Source of the DNA: Actinomycetota bacterium
Lineage (GTDB): Bacteria > Actinomycetota > Thermoleophilia > RBG-16-64-13
Direction: 5' to 3'
DNA length: 64,000 nt
Assembly: GCA_016278725.1 (NCBI GenBank)
Contig: JADQBG010000011.1
Coordinates: 119,840-183,839 of the forward strand
Part shown: positions 42,906 through 51,041 of the stretch, one piece after another
Layout: each line of letters begins with the position of its first letter
Position numbering within the stretch: the stretch's first letter is position 1
Position numbers and translations under genes: made by a program
Notes under the pieces: model-generated
The model's input: the letters and a program-made list of their open reading frames with translations, nothing else
What the model was told of the DNA's origin: nothing
Database searches by the model: none

Positions 42906-43678
42906 CCGCGGCGGTCCTCGAGGAGCTTCGCTTTCGCTCGACGGTGACGCCCGGATTGGTGGTGGCGGCCGACCTCTTTGTCCCGGCGGCGGCAACCCCG
43001 GAGGGCCCGCCCCTTCCCGGCGTGGTGGTGGTCCACGGGGCCGGAAGCAATCGCAAACGCCACGAGACCTTCGCCCGGGCCGCCTGCGCCGAAAGCATGG
43101 CCGTCCTGACTCTCGACCTGCGTGGGCATGGGGGAAGCGGCGGCGCGGTGGATGGGGAGACCGTCGCCGACGTCATCGACGCCGCCCGCCTGCTGCGCAG
43201 TCACCCTCTGGTCGATCCGCTGCGGATCGGCTTCCGCGGCTCGAGCATGGGCGGTTACCTTGGAGTCAAGGCGTCGCGGGACGCCGAGTTCGCCGCCCTA
43301 TGCCTACTCTGTCCGGCGCCGGAGGAGGTGCTTCTGGAAGGGCTGGACTACTTGGCGCTCAGGGAAGAAGAGGGCGAGATCGTGCAATCGGCCCGCTTTG
43401 AGCCCGACGCCCTGAGGGGGTTCCTCGAGAGGAGCGACATCTTCGCCGCGGCGGAGGAGATCGAGGTCCCGGTTCTGTTGGTGCACGCGCGCCAAGACGA
43501 GACCGTCCCCTTCACCGCGTCGCTGAGGTTGGCGGAACGGTTGCAGGGCGATACCGAGGTGATCCTGCTGGCGGGGGGCGATCACGGAGCGGCGCAGAGG
43601 TCGCCGGCTCTGCACCGACGCACCTCGCGCTGGCTCAAGGAGCGGTTGTCGCCTGGTCTGGGGCCGGAAAAGGCTTGA
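42902..43678 (+). CDS. Alpha/beta hydrolase with apparent CTG start
   Basis: This 258-residue serine hydrolase has strand VVVVHGAGSNRKRHE, the nucleophile elbow GFRGSSMGGYLG (GxSxG), acid HARQDETVPF and base GGDHGA. The first ATG/GTG/TTG in frame (42944) would remove the first natural strand (VLEELRFRS). A CTG at 42902 overlaps the hpt stop as CTGA and has GAGGAG 5 nt upstream, exactly like the ATGA/GTGA junctions elsewhere in this window, so I chose it. The substrate is unknown; it resembles dienelactone-hydrolase/prolyl-oligopeptidase-type esterases. Confidence 0.85.
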   Translation: MTAAVLEELRFRSTVTPGLVVAADLFVPAAATPEGPPLPGVVVVHGAGSNRKRHETFARAACAESMAVLTLDLRGHGGSGGAVDGETVADVIDAARLLRSHPLVDPLRIGFRGSSMGGYLGVKASRDAEFAALCLLCPAPEEVLLEGLDYLALREEEGEIVQSARFEPDALRGFLERSDIFAAAEEIEVPVLLVHARQDETVPFTASLRLAERLQGDTEVILLAGGDHGAAQRSPALHRRTSRWLKERLSPGLGPEKA

Positions 43679-43732
43679 AAGCTTAAGGGATGGCTTTGAG
43701 CAACAAGCCTGGGAACGAGTCTGATTGCGGAA

Positions 43733-44029
43733 TCAGCGCGCGCACTGCACGTATTTGAGAAAGATCTCGAACGCCTGCTCCATCGCGGCCTCGTCCACCT
43801 GGGGACTCGAGGTCTCCAGGCATTCCTTCATGCGGTGACTGATCAGGTGGATGCCGACCCGATCCAGGGCTGACTTGACCGCCGAGAGCTGCGTCAGCAC
43901 CTGCTCGCATTCCTTTTCTTCCTCGATCATTCGCTGCAGACCGCGCACCTGGCCTTCGACGCGGCGCAGCCTATTGAGCACTCGCTCTCTATCCTGATCG
44001 ACCGCGGGCCGAGCCGGCGTCGACTCCAT
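43733..44029 (-). CDS. CsoR/CstR-family repressor, CstR-like
   Basis: This 98-residue all-helical repressor has RVLNRLRRVEGQVRGLQRMI (DNA-binding face), C41 in EKECEQVLTQ and C70 in ISHRMKEC, 29 residues apart as in the family. Copper sensors (CsoR) use Cys-His-Cys with His four residues before the second Cys. Here that position is Arg, and the ISxxMKEC pattern matches the persulfide sensor CstR, which uses the two Cys alone. A third Cys (C96) is C-terminal. ATG at 44029 has AAGGAGG upstream. Its promoter has an operator-like dyad. Persulfide sensing is inferred. Confidence 0.85.
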   Translation of the reverse strand: MESTPARPAVDQDRERVLNRLRRVEGQVRGLQRMIEEEKECEQVLTQLSAVKSALDRVGIHLISHRMKECLETSSPQVDEAAMEQAFEIFLKYVQCAR

Positions 44030-44070
44030 TCCGGCCTCCTTCCAGTGGAGGGGGTTGATGCTGGCTGAAG

Positions 44071-44098
44071 AGTATACCCTCCCCGGTAATACCGGCAA
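44071..44098 (-). promoter_or_regulatory. Promoter and candidate autoregulatory operator of the CstR-like gene
   Basis: On the minus strand TTGCCG (44098-44093) and TATACT (44076-44071) are separated by 16 nt. The spacer holds a dyad which on the plus strand reads GTATACC-N6-GGTAATAC (44072-44092). The GTATACC half-site also occurs in the tusA promoter, and the position would permit autorepression. Confidence 0.6.
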
Positions 44099-44126
44099 AA
44101 CCGGCCGAGAGGCGAGAACCTGGTCA

Positions 44127-44152
44127 GCAAAAAGGCCGCGTGAGCGGCCTTG
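44127..44152 (-). terminator. Rho-independent terminator of tRNA-Gly
   Basis: On the minus strand GGCCGC pairs with GCGGCC around a TCAC loop, extended by AA/TT, and is followed by TTTTT. It begins about 5 nt past the tRNA 3' end. Confidence 0.85.
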
Positions 44153-44155
44153 GTA

Positions 44156-44231
44156 TGGAGCGGAGTACGGGATTCGAACCCGCGACATCCAGCTTGGGAA
44201 GCTAGCACTCTACCAACTGAGTTAACTCCGC
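44156..44231 (-). tRNA. tRNA-Gly (CCC anticodon)
   Basis: This is a 76-nt cloverleaf with encoded CCA. Acceptor arms GCGGAGT and ACTCCGC pair perfectly, the D-arm contains AGTTGGTAGAG and the T-arm GGTTCGAATCC. The anticodon loop TTCCCAA on a CTAGC/GCTGG stem gives anticodon CCC for glycine GGG. A TAAAAT -10-like element lies at 44275-44270. Confidence 0.95.
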
Positions 44232-44468
44232 CCGCTGCGCAACAGGCGCACGGTCCCTTTGCCCGACCGATTTTAACACAAGGGCTCGGTCCGGGGCTCG
44301 GTCTGCCGGCGCCAAATCTTGCCGCCCTCGGCCGCCGCTCACCACCACGGCGGCCTCCTCACCCGAGCGCAGGACATTCCCTATCCGCGGCCTCCGTACG
44401 CTGCCAGCGGACACTCACCGCTGCTGAAGAAGTTCGCTATTTGCGGGTATTTTTCTGCTTACCTCTGG

Positions 44469-44496
44469 TTGACATCCCCCTTGGACACGGTAGAAT
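44469..44496 (+). promoter_or_regulatory. sigma-A promoter of the 6S-like RNA
   Basis: A perfect TTGACA (44469-44474) and TAGAAT (44491-44496) are separated by 16 nt. Transcription would start near 44501-44503, exactly at the base of the closing stem of the RNA downstream. Confidence 0.75.
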
Positions 44497-44500
44497 GGTA

Positions 44501-44688
44501 CGCAGAGTCCCGAGAGACAAGACGCAGCTTCTCGAGACCATCACAACACCTCTTGTGGAGGAACGGCGGGGCTAAAAGACCGCCAACTACGTGGAAACAA
44601 GAGTAAGTGAAGGTCGTTGAAGGAAGAAAAGCGAGGTTACTCGGGACTCGCGCTATTTAAAGGGCTGGGGCCTTCCCCGGCCCTTTTT
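44501..44688 (+). ncRNA. ssrS: 6S-like regulatory RNA
   Basis: This non-coding transcription unit has its own promoter and terminator. The closing stem is CGC plus GAGTCCCGAG (44501-44514, one bulged A) with CTCGGGACTC plus GCG (44640-44652). A large two-sided bubble follows (about 21 nt on the 5' side, 24 nt on the 3' side). A long interrupted upper arm comes next: GACC/GGTC (44536-44539 with 44612-44615), CAC/GTG (44542-44544 with 44607-44609), CTCTTGT/ACAAGAG (44550-44556 with 44597-44603) and an apical GGCGG/CCGCC hairpin (44565-44584). The single long rod with a central bubble, ~155 nt before the terminator, is the hallmark of 6S RNA, which mimics an open promoter and binds the housekeeping RNA polymerase. 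No ORF is supported. Family membership is inferred from structure. Confidence 0.6.
44659..44688 (+). terminator. Rho-independent terminator of the 6S-like RNA
   Basis: A 12-bp stem (AAAGGGCTGGGG with CCCCGGCCCTTT, one T-G pair) with loop CCTT is followed by a run of T. Confidence 0.92.
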
Positions 44689-44709
44689 CGCGTCCGGCCG
44701 GCCGCAGGC

Positions 44710-44715
44710 TATAAT
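44710..44715 (+). promoter_or_regulatory. -10 element upstream of the lytS-like gene
   Basis: A perfect TATAAT lies about 110 nt before the TTG start. No convincing -35 is visible 17 nt upstream. Confidence 0.4.
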
Positions 44716-44825
44716 TCCCGTTGGCCGGCCGTTGGAGCCGGCCGCGGTAATTGCGCAAGTCGGCTGTGCTGCACGCAGCCAAAACGCCCCGGCCCCGCAC
44801 CACCCGCTCGACACTAGGGGGACAC

Positions 44826-46229
44826 TTGCCCAGCAGCTCTAACGGGAGCGCCGGGAGGGACATCCGCACCCCACTGCTGATGGGGAGCTTCCTGGCCGTC
44901 GTTCAGGCGGCCCTGATAATCGGCGCCACCTATCTCGCCGGTCTTGCCTTCTCCTGGTGGGCACTGGTGCTGGGGCCCCTGGTGGCATTCTCCACGCTGG
45001 GGATTCTCGCCTGGATCGGACTCGGTTGGGACACCTTCCAGAACATCTCCCACCGACAGGCGCTGCAGGCCGAAGGCATCCTCGACATCGTGATCGAATC
45101 CTTGACCCACCTCAGGCAGGGGCTGAACGCTGATTCAGCGCGCGAGGTGGCTTACCTGATCTTCGCCAAATTGCAGTTCGACGCGGTTTCCATCACCGAC
45201 ACCTCGACGATTCTGGCTTATGTCGGCGAAGGCGAGAATCACCACCTTCCCGGTAGCAAGATCAAGACGCGCATGACCTATGAAACCCTCGAGACCGGCG
45301 AAATCCGCACCGTGAACAGCCGCTGGCTGATCGGGTGTCCCTATCTCGACTGCCCCCTGCACTCCGCAGTCATCGCTCCGCTGGTGATCCGCGATCGGGC
45401 CGTGGGCTCGCTCAAGCTCTATTACGCCCGCCCCAAAGAGATGGGCGAACTCGAGCAAACGGTGGCCAGCGGACTTGCCCGCCTGCTTTCGAGCCAGCTC
45501 GAGCTCTCGGAACTCGACTCGGAGCGCCAGGCCGCCCTCTCCGCCGAGCTCCGCGCGCTCCAAGCGCAGATCAACCCCCACTTTCTCTTCAACGCGCTCA
45601 ATACCATCGCCATGTTCTGCCGCACCAAGCCCACCGAGGCCCGTCGCCTGGTGCTGGCCTTCGCCGATTTCTTCCGGCATACCCTGCAGAGTCCCGAGGA
45701 CTTCATCACCGTGCGGGAAGAGCTCGAATACGTGGACAACTATCTGCAGTTGGAGAAGGCCCGCTACGGCGATGAACTCCAAGTCGAGGTGCACGTGCCC
45801 GAGGAAGCGATGGAGCTCTTCATCCCGCCTCTCACCATCCAGCCGCTGGCCGAGAACGCGGTCAAGCACGGGAAGCGGGCCGGAGGACAACGACTCTACG
45901 TCGAACTAGAGGCCTCCATGGACGACGACCGCCTCACCGTTCTGGTGCACGACGACGGACGGGGCTTCGAGCCGGAAGTTCTTGCGGATGTGTTGGCGAA
46001 TGGGCCTTCGCAAGAGCACGGCATTGGGGTGTTCAACGTTCACCGCCGCCTCCGCGCCCTCTACCAGCAACGCTCCGAATTTCTCCTGGACAGCGACGGC
46101 GGCGGAACCAGCGTGGGCTTCTCACTCCCGCTCGAGCTCTGCCTGCCCGACGACACCCCCGACTTTCTCGAAGACGCCGACGGGTACCGCGAAGAACTGC
46201 AACCCTCCGCGGATGAGGTGGTCCAATGA
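44826..46229 (+). CDS. LytS/YehU-family sensor histidine kinase
   Basis: This 467-residue kinase (TTG start at 44826 after AGGGGGA; an upstream frame from 44751 has no ribosome site) has two N-terminal transmembrane helices (LAVVQAALIIGATYLAGLAF and WWALVLGPLVAFSTLGILAWIGLG). A GAF-like sensor region (about 95-230) contains WLIGCPYLDCPLH. The His_kinase motif QINPHFLFNALNTI (phospho-acceptor His, about 260) and HATPase motifs (PLTIQPLAENAVKHG, DDGRGF, HGIGVFNVHRRL) follow. It overlaps the DUF485 gene as ATGA. LytS-type kinases normally pair with a LytTR regulator; none is encoded here. It probably senses a carbon source for the transporter downstream. Confidence 0.9.
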   Translation: MPSSSNGSAGRDIRTPLLMGSFLAVVQAALIIGATYLAGLAFSWWALVLGPLVAFSTLGILAWIGLGWDTFQNISHRQALQAEGILDIVIESLTHLRQGLNADSAREVAYLIFAKLQFDAVSITDTSTILAYVGEGENHHLPGSKIKTRMTYETLETGEIRTVNSRWLIGCPYLDCPLHSAVIAPLVIRDRAVGSLKLYYARPKEMGELEQTVASGLARLLSSQLELSELDSERQAALSAELRALQAQINPHFLFNALNTIAMFCRTKPTEARRLVLAFADFFRHTLQSPEDFITVREELEYVDNYLQLEKARYGDELQVEVHVPEEAMELFIPPLTIQPLAENAVKHGKRAGGQRLYVELEASMDDDRLTVLVHDDGRGFEPEVLADVLANGPSQEHGIGVFNVHRRLRALYQQRSEFLLDSDGGGTSVGFSLPLELCLPDDTPDFLEDADGYREELQPSADEVVQ

Positions 46230-46690
46230 CGCCGAGAGGAAGCGGAGCGCCCGGCAACTCCCGCACGCCGGGCATCTCCCGCAGCCCCGGCGCCGACGGT
46301 GACTCCGGCGAGGCCGGCCTGCCCCAGCAGCCTCACTTGGCCTCCTCTCGCCCGCGGCCTCGGCCGCTCCGGGGCGAGCAACAAGGGAGGGTGAGGGAGC
46401 GTCAACTGCAGAGCGAGGCCGAGCGGGAGCGCGCCGAGGAGTTCCGCGTGGTCGCCGTCATGCTCCGTCAGCGGAGACTGAGTCTGCTGGCGGCCGGAAT
46501 GCTCTTCGGCCTGGTAACGGCTACGATCATTCTCGAGTACCTCTTTCCTGGCTTGATGAACCGTCCGTTCTGGCACGGGTTCAGTCCATCTTTTCTCTTC
46601 GCCGCGGTGCTGGTCTATCCGATCACCTGGGTGATCGCCCTCGTCTACACCCTGCGCGCCAACGACATCGACGAACCCCGAGATTCCTGA
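46226..46690 (+). CDS. DUF485 membrane subunit of the symporter
   Basis: This 154-residue protein has a disordered Pro/Gly/Ser/Arg-rich N-terminus (about 70 residues), a helical RQLQSEAERERAEEF segment and two transmembrane helices (LSLLAAGMLFGLVTATIILEYL and FSPSFLFAAVLVYPITWVIALVY). The two-helix part fits DUF485 (YjcH), the small protein that commonly precedes acetate permease ActP. The long N-terminal extension is unusual. It overlaps the kinase stop and abuts the symporter start (TGA-GTG). Confidence 0.83.
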   Translation: MTPRGSGAPGNSRTPGISRSPGADGDSGEAGLPQQPHLASSRPRPRPLRGEQQGRVRERQLQSEAERERAEEFRVVAVMLRQRRLSLLAAGMLFGLVTATIILEYLFPGLMNRPFWHGFSPSFLFAAVLVYPITWVIALVYTLRANDIDEPRDS

Positions 46691-48292
46691 GTGAACGCTG
46701 CTGCTCCCGGCCACCCGCTCGAATTCGCCCTGATCGTGGGCTTGGTCCTGGTCGTGCTGACCGGCGTGGTGGCGTGGAATCTGCGGAAGCACCAGCGCAC
46801 CGCGTCCGAGTACTACCTTGCCGGCCGCAAGGTCACGGTGCTGCAAAACGCCTCCGCCATCTCGGGGGACTATCTGTCCGCCGCCTCGTTCCTCGGGGTG
46901 GCCGGGCTCGCGTTCCTATACGGTTTTGCCGCCCTGCATTATGCCTACGGCTTCTTCTTGGGCTTTGCCGTGGTCCTCTTCTTCATCGCCGGACCACTCC
47001 GCAAGTTTGGCCACTACACCATTCCCGACTTCGTGGCCGGGCGGCTGCACAGCAAGGCCGGGCGGGCCGTGGCCGTGTTCTGCGTGCTGGTGATCAGCCT
47101 GCTCTACGCCGCGCCGCAGATGCTGGGCGCCGGCAAGATCATGCTGATATTGCTGGGCGTGCCCTACGAAGCGGGCATCGCGGTGGTGGCGCTCACCATC
47201 ACCTTTTACGTGGTTCTGGGAGGCATGCGGGCCACCACCATCAACCAGGTGATCCAGTTCTGGGTCGCCCTGGTTGCCATTTTCGCGGTAGCGCTCAGCA
47301 TCGTCGGCGACGGAAACCTGACCTACGGAGAGGTGCTCGCTGGGCTACGGTCGGCCGAAGGCGAGGGGTCTGCCGGTCTAGACGCGCTCACCACCCACTC
47401 CCTGCCGGCAACGCTCTCCCTATTGGTGGCGCTGGTCCTGGGAACGGCGGGCCTGCCGCACATACTGGTGCGTCTCTACACGAACCCCGACCGCGCCCGG
47501 GCCCGTTGGAGCGTGCTTCTCGTGCTGTTGCTGATCGGCAGTTTCTACCTGGTGGCGCCCTACATCGGGTTTGTCGTGCGCTACCTGGTAGTCGCCTCCA
47601 CGGGGCCCGGGGGCGGCGGATTTTCGCAGCCGCTCCTCGAGTGGCTGGCGCTCGACGGCAAGAACCTGGCCGTGCCCGCCGCCGCGCTGCATTTTGGGGG
47701 GAGTTTCGGCCTGGGATTGGTCGTGGCCGGCGCCCTTAGCGCGGTGCTCTCCACCGTTGCCGGCCTCTTGGTCGTCACCAGCGCCGCCCTGGGGCACGAC
47801 CTCTACTACACCCTCTACAATCCCCAGGCGGACGAGCGCACCCGCGTCCTCGTGGCGCGCGGCTCCACCATCGTCATGGGCCTGGTTATGCTGATGGTCG
47901 GGCTCGTGGTCGAGCAAATGCAGATCGCCGTGCTGGTGGGCCTGGCCTTTGCCGTGTCGGCTTCCACGCTATTTCCGGTGCTGGTCGCGGGCATCTGGTG
48001 GCGAGGGCTGACCGCCAAGGGGGCGGTGGCCGGGATGGCGGTGGGTCTGGTCAGCTCGCTTGCGCTCATCTTCGGTCACGGGCTGCTGCCTACCTGGCTT
48101 CAATGGGAGAACCCGGGCGGGATCACCGTGCCTCTGGCCTTCTTTGCCCTTTGGCTGGTGTCGCGGCTGGACGGGGACATTCCCGAGGATGTGGACCGTT
48201 TCATGGTGGTCGTCCACGGAAACCGAGAGGAACGGCGCCTGCGCTCGGCGGGCCGTCTGCGCTCCCGGCGGTCGTTCGCAGAGATAAAGTAA
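46691..48292 (+). CDS. Sodium:solute symporter, acetate-permease (ActP)-like
   Basis: This 533-residue transporter with about 13 membrane helices carries the SSS-family pattern: ASEYYLAGRKV, NASAISGDYLSAASFLGVAGLA (sodium/substrate site), FGHYTIPDFVAGRL, TFYVVLGGMRATTINQVIQF and GTAGLPHILVRLYTNPD. These resemble ActP. It would import acetate, pyruvate or a related monocarboxylate with Na+. The pairing with DUF485 and a LytS kinase supports carbon-source-controlled uptake. A C-terminal ~30-residue basic tail is cytoplasmic. Confidence 0.9.
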   Translation: MNAAAPGHPLEFALIVGLVLVVLTGVVAWNLRKHQRTASEYYLAGRKVTVLQNASAISGDYLSAASFLGVAGLAFLYGFAALHYAYGFFLGFAVVLFFIAGPLRKFGHYTIPDFVAGRLHSKAGRAVAVFCVLVISLLYAAPQMLGAGKIMLILLGVPYEAGIAVVALTITFYVVLGGMRATTINQVIQFWVALVAIFAVALSIVGDGNLTYGEVLAGLRSAEGEGSAGLDALTTHSLPATLSLLVALVLGTAGLPHILVRLYTNPDRARARWSVLLVLLLIGSFYLVAPYIGFVVRYLVVASTGPGGGGFSQPLLEWLALDGKNLAVPAAALHFGGSFGLGLVVAGALSAVLSTVAGLLVVTSAALGHDLYYTLYNPQADERTRVLVARGSTIVMGLVMLMVGLVVEQMQIAVLVGLAFAVSASTLFPVLVAGIWWRGLTAKGAVAGMAVGLVSSLALIFGHGLLPTWLQWENPGGITVPLAFFALWLVSRLDGDIPEDVDRFMVVVHGNREERRLRSAGRLRSRRSFAEIK

Positions 48293-48436
48293 CCGCGAAG
48301 GTCGAAGGGCGCGGCGCGGCCGGGCTCCCGGCGGGTCAGCGGGCGCCGGACGGCGGGCGGAATTCGGGCAGGTCAGCCGGCCGACGTCAGGCGGCCTCGC
48401 GTCGCGCGGACCTCCGGCGGCGGCTCCCGGCCAAAC
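48293..48436. other. Intergenic gap between convergent symporter and mutM
   Basis: This 144-nt GC-rich spacer contains short imperfect repeats of GGCGG and CCGGC but no stem followed by a T-run. I see no gene or clear terminator. Confidence 0.5.
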
Positions 48437-49261
48437 TCAGCTCTGACAGACCGCGCAGTAGCCCGTGCCCCGGCCGGCAACCACGGTCCGGTCGAGAGGG
48501 CGGCCACAGCGGGCACAGGGCTCCCCTTGCCGGCCGTAGGCCTGCAGGGTCCGTTGAAAACCGCCGGGCCGGCCTTCCGCGTCGACAAAATCCGAGATCG
48601 AACAACCGCGCAGGCGCACCCCCTCCGCCAGCCGGCCTCGAATTTCGGCGGCAAGCCGCACCACCTCGTCCTCGCTGAGTGCGCCGGCCGGGCGTAGCGG
48701 AGAGAGCCGGGCGGCCCAGAGAATCTCGTCGGCGTAGATATTGCCGATGCCGGCCAGACGGCGCTGGTCAAGAAGGAAGGCCTTCAACGGGGTGGTTCGT
48801 CCGGCGAGCATCCGGGCCAAGTCGGCGTGCGTCCACTCGCCCTCCAGGGCGTCGGGCCCCAAGCTCTCGAGCCGCCGGGTGGGCCGGCCGAAAGTGAGTT
48901 CCACTCCCCCGAACTTGCGCATATCGCGAAACAAGAGGCGCCGAGGCTCGTCTCCCTCCAGGAGAAAGGCGAAGCGTCCGTGTTTGGGCAGGTCCGCGCC
49001 CGAAGAGGTCAAAGTGACCTGGCCGGTCATGCCCAGGTGGAGCATCAGGTAGGCGTCGTCGGAGAGCACCAGGGTGAGGAACTTGCCGTGCCGGCGCACA
49101 TCCTCGATCAGCCTGCCCGGGAGGGCCTCGCGAAGCAGGCCGGGCTCCGCTCCCTCGGGAAGCATGAAGGGCTCCACCTGCTCGACCTCGACAAAGCGCC
49201 GGCCCGGCAGGCGCTCGAGCAATCCCCTTCTGATGGTCTCGACTTCGGGAAGTTCCGGCAC
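48437..49261 (-). CDS. mutM: Formamidopyrimidine-DNA glycosylase
   Basis: This 274-residue DNA-repair enzyme excises oxidised purines such as 8-oxoguanine. After Met removal the catalytic Pro and Glu are PELPEVE. The beta-hairpin Lys lies in RRHGKFL, the H2TH region includes LLDQRRLAGIGNIYADEILW, and the C-terminal zinc finger is CARCGRPLDR...CAVCQ. GTG at 49261 lies three bases after the argS stop with a weak ribosome site, so reinitiation is likely. Confidence 0.96.
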   Translation of the reverse strand: MPELPEVETIRRGLLERLPGRRFVEVEQVEPFMLPEGAEPGLLREALPGRLIEDVRRHGKFLTLVLSDDAYLMLHLGMTGQVTLTSSGADLPKHGRFAFLLEGDEPRRLLFRDMRKFGGVELTFGRPTRRLESLGPDALEGEWTHADLARMLAGRTTPLKAFLLDQRRLAGIGNIYADEILWAARLSPLRPAGALSEDEVVRLAAEIRGRLAEGVRLRGCSISDFVDAEGRPGGFQRTLQAYGRQGEPCARCGRPLDRTVVAGRGTGYCAVCQS

Positions 49262-49264
49262 GGC

Positions 49265-50938
49265 CTACATCCGGTCGGGGGCGTCGACCCCGAGCAGGTC
49301 GAGGCAACGGGCGATCACCCGGCGGGTGAGCAGGCAGAGGGCGAGGCGTGACGAGGCCACCGCCGGATCGGAGCCGATCACCCGGCAATTCTTGTAGAAG
49401 GGGTGAAACTCGGCCGCCAGTTCCTGGGCGTAGCCGGCGATCCGGTGGACGTGACGCCGGTCGGCCGCCTCCATCAGCACGTGCGGGAACTCATCGAGCT
49501 TCTTCACCAACTCGCGCTCGAAGGAAGTCAGAAAGAGGCTGGGATCGGAGGCCAGCCCGGGTTCGAGTTCCGGGGGAGCGTTCCGCAGGATCCCGGCGAT
49601 GCGGGCATGAGCGTACTGCACGTAGTAGACCGGGTTTTCCTGGGACTGGCTGCGGGCCAGATCGAGATCCAGATCCAGGGTCTGGTCGTGAGAGCGCATC
49701 ACCAAGAAGAAGCGGGCGGCGTCCTTGCCGATGGCCTCCAACAGCTCGGCCAGGGTGACCATCTCGCCCCGCCGGGTGGACATCTGCCGGGTCTCCCCCG
49801 CCTCTTGCAGGCTGACCAACTGGCCGATGACGATCTCCAGCCTTCCCGGCTCACCCGCCAGGAACTCGACCGCCGCCTTCATCCGGGGGATGTAGCCGTG
49901 GTGGTCGGCTCCCCAGATGTTGATCAGCAGGTCGTACCCCCGCTGGAGCTTGTCCTCGTGATAGGCGATGTCGGCGGCGAAGTAGGTGGGTTGCTCGTTC
50001 GAGCGGATGAGAACACGGTCCTTGTCGTCGCCGTAATCGGTGGTGCGCAGCCAGACGGCTTCGTCCTGCTCGTAGGCCTGGCCCGCCGCCAGCAGCCGGT
50101 CGATCGCGTCGCGCACCCGCCCCTCGGTGTGAAGCGGGGTCTCGCTGAACCAGTTGTCGAAGGTCACGCCAAAGCGTTCCAGTTCCGCGCTCATCTGTTC
50201 GAGTACGATCTGGCAGCCGCGCTCGCGGAAGAACCGCACGGCTTCGCCCGAGGCGTCTTCTAGGCCCCGCTCGCGCAGCTCCTCGAGCCGGCGATCTCCC
50301 ACCTCCTGCCGGATCTGGGCCGCGATGTCGGCCACGTAGGCGCCCTGATAGCCCTCCTCGGGGACCGCGAGATCCACGCCGAAGGACTGCGCGTAGCGGG
50401 CGGCCACGGAACGGCCGAACATGTCCATCTGCCGGCCGTAGTCGTTGATATAGAACTCGGTGGTCACCCGCTCGCCGCTGAAGCGCAGGAGTCGGTCCAA
50501 GGCGTTGCCGTAAGCCGCATAGCGCGCGTGCCCCACGTGCAGAGGGCCGTTGGGATTGACGCTCACGTACTCCAGCAGGATGTTCCGGGGCTCTTCGCGC
50601 CGCCCGGCTCCGACGCTATCCCCCTGTTCGAGCAGATCAGAGGCCATCTTGACGAACGCATCTGAGCGCAGACGGAAGTTGAGAAAGCCGGGACCCGCGA
50701 TCTCGACGGCATCGACCAGCGCCGCCGCCTCCGGATCGGCTTCCAGCCGGCTTTTGAGTTCTTCGGCAAGTTGCCGCGGGGCGCGACGGGCCGTCTTTGC
50801 CAACTGCATGCAAAAGGGCGTGGCGTAGTCGCCGTGGGCGAGGTCGGCGGGGCGCTCGAAGACGAATTCCGGCGCAGGGTCCCATTGTTCTTCGGTGACC
50901 CAACTCCGCACTACGCGTTCCACTATCTCAGCGAGCAC
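49265..50938 (-). CDS. argS: Arginyl-tRNA synthetase
   Basis: This 557-residue class-I synthetase has an N-terminal Add-1 domain (PADLAHGDYATPF), HIGH-type NPNGPLHVGHARYAAYGN (about 127-144), KMSK-equivalent GETRQMSTRRG and the anticodon-binding DALR domain near the end (PVYYVQYAHARI). The length is typical. GTG start at 50938. It is followed immediately by mutM. Confidence 0.97.
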   Translation of the reverse strand: MLAEIVERVVRSWVTEEQWDPAPEFVFERPADLAHGDYATPFCMQLAKTARRAPRQLAEELKSRLEADPEAAALVDAVEIAGPGFLNFRLRSDAFVKMASDLLEQGDSVGAGRREEPRNILLEYVSVNPNGPLHVGHARYAAYGNALDRLLRFSGERVTTEFYINDYGRQMDMFGRSVAARYAQSFGVDLAVPEEGYQGAYVADIAAQIRQEVGDRRLEELRERGLEDASGEAVRFFRERGCQIVLEQMSAELERFGVTFDNWFSETPLHTEGRVRDAIDRLLAAGQAYEQDEAVWLRTTDYGDDKDRVLIRSNEQPTYFAADIAYHEDKLQRGYDLLINIWGADHHGYIPRMKAAVEFLAGEPGRLEIVIGQLVSLQEAGETRQMSTRRGEMVTLAELLEAIGKDAARFFLVMRSHDQTLDLDLDLARSQSQENPVYYVQYAHARIAGILRNAPPELEPGLASDPSLFLTSFERELVKKLDEFPHVLMEAADRRHVHRIAGYAQELAAEFHPFYKNCRVIGSDPAVASSRLALCLLTRRVIARCLDLLGVDAPDRM

Positions 50939-51041
50939 GCTCGGCCCGTCCTTTCTCGCAAAAACCGGTTGAGGTCGGCGCCGGGGTCAGATCCGGCGCC
51001 GGGCGTCATTGTACCGGGAGCGCGGCACTCTGCCGACCGCC

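Noticed and set aside
43733..44029. Copper sensor (CsoR) assignment for the repressor
   Set aside because: The His four residues before the second Cys, needed for Cu(I) binding, is Arg, and no copper ATPase or chaperone gene is near.
44232..44468. Possible protein-coding frames between tRNA-Gly and the 6S-like RNA
   Set aside because: Short frames on both strands lack ribosome sites and any conserved pattern; the region is better read as flanking DNA and promoter.
44501..44688. Alternative reading of the RNA as a riboswitch, tmRNA or SRP RNA
   Set aside because: No tmRNA tRNA-like ends, SRP tetraloop or known riboswitch core is visible, and it ends in a terminator well before the next gene.
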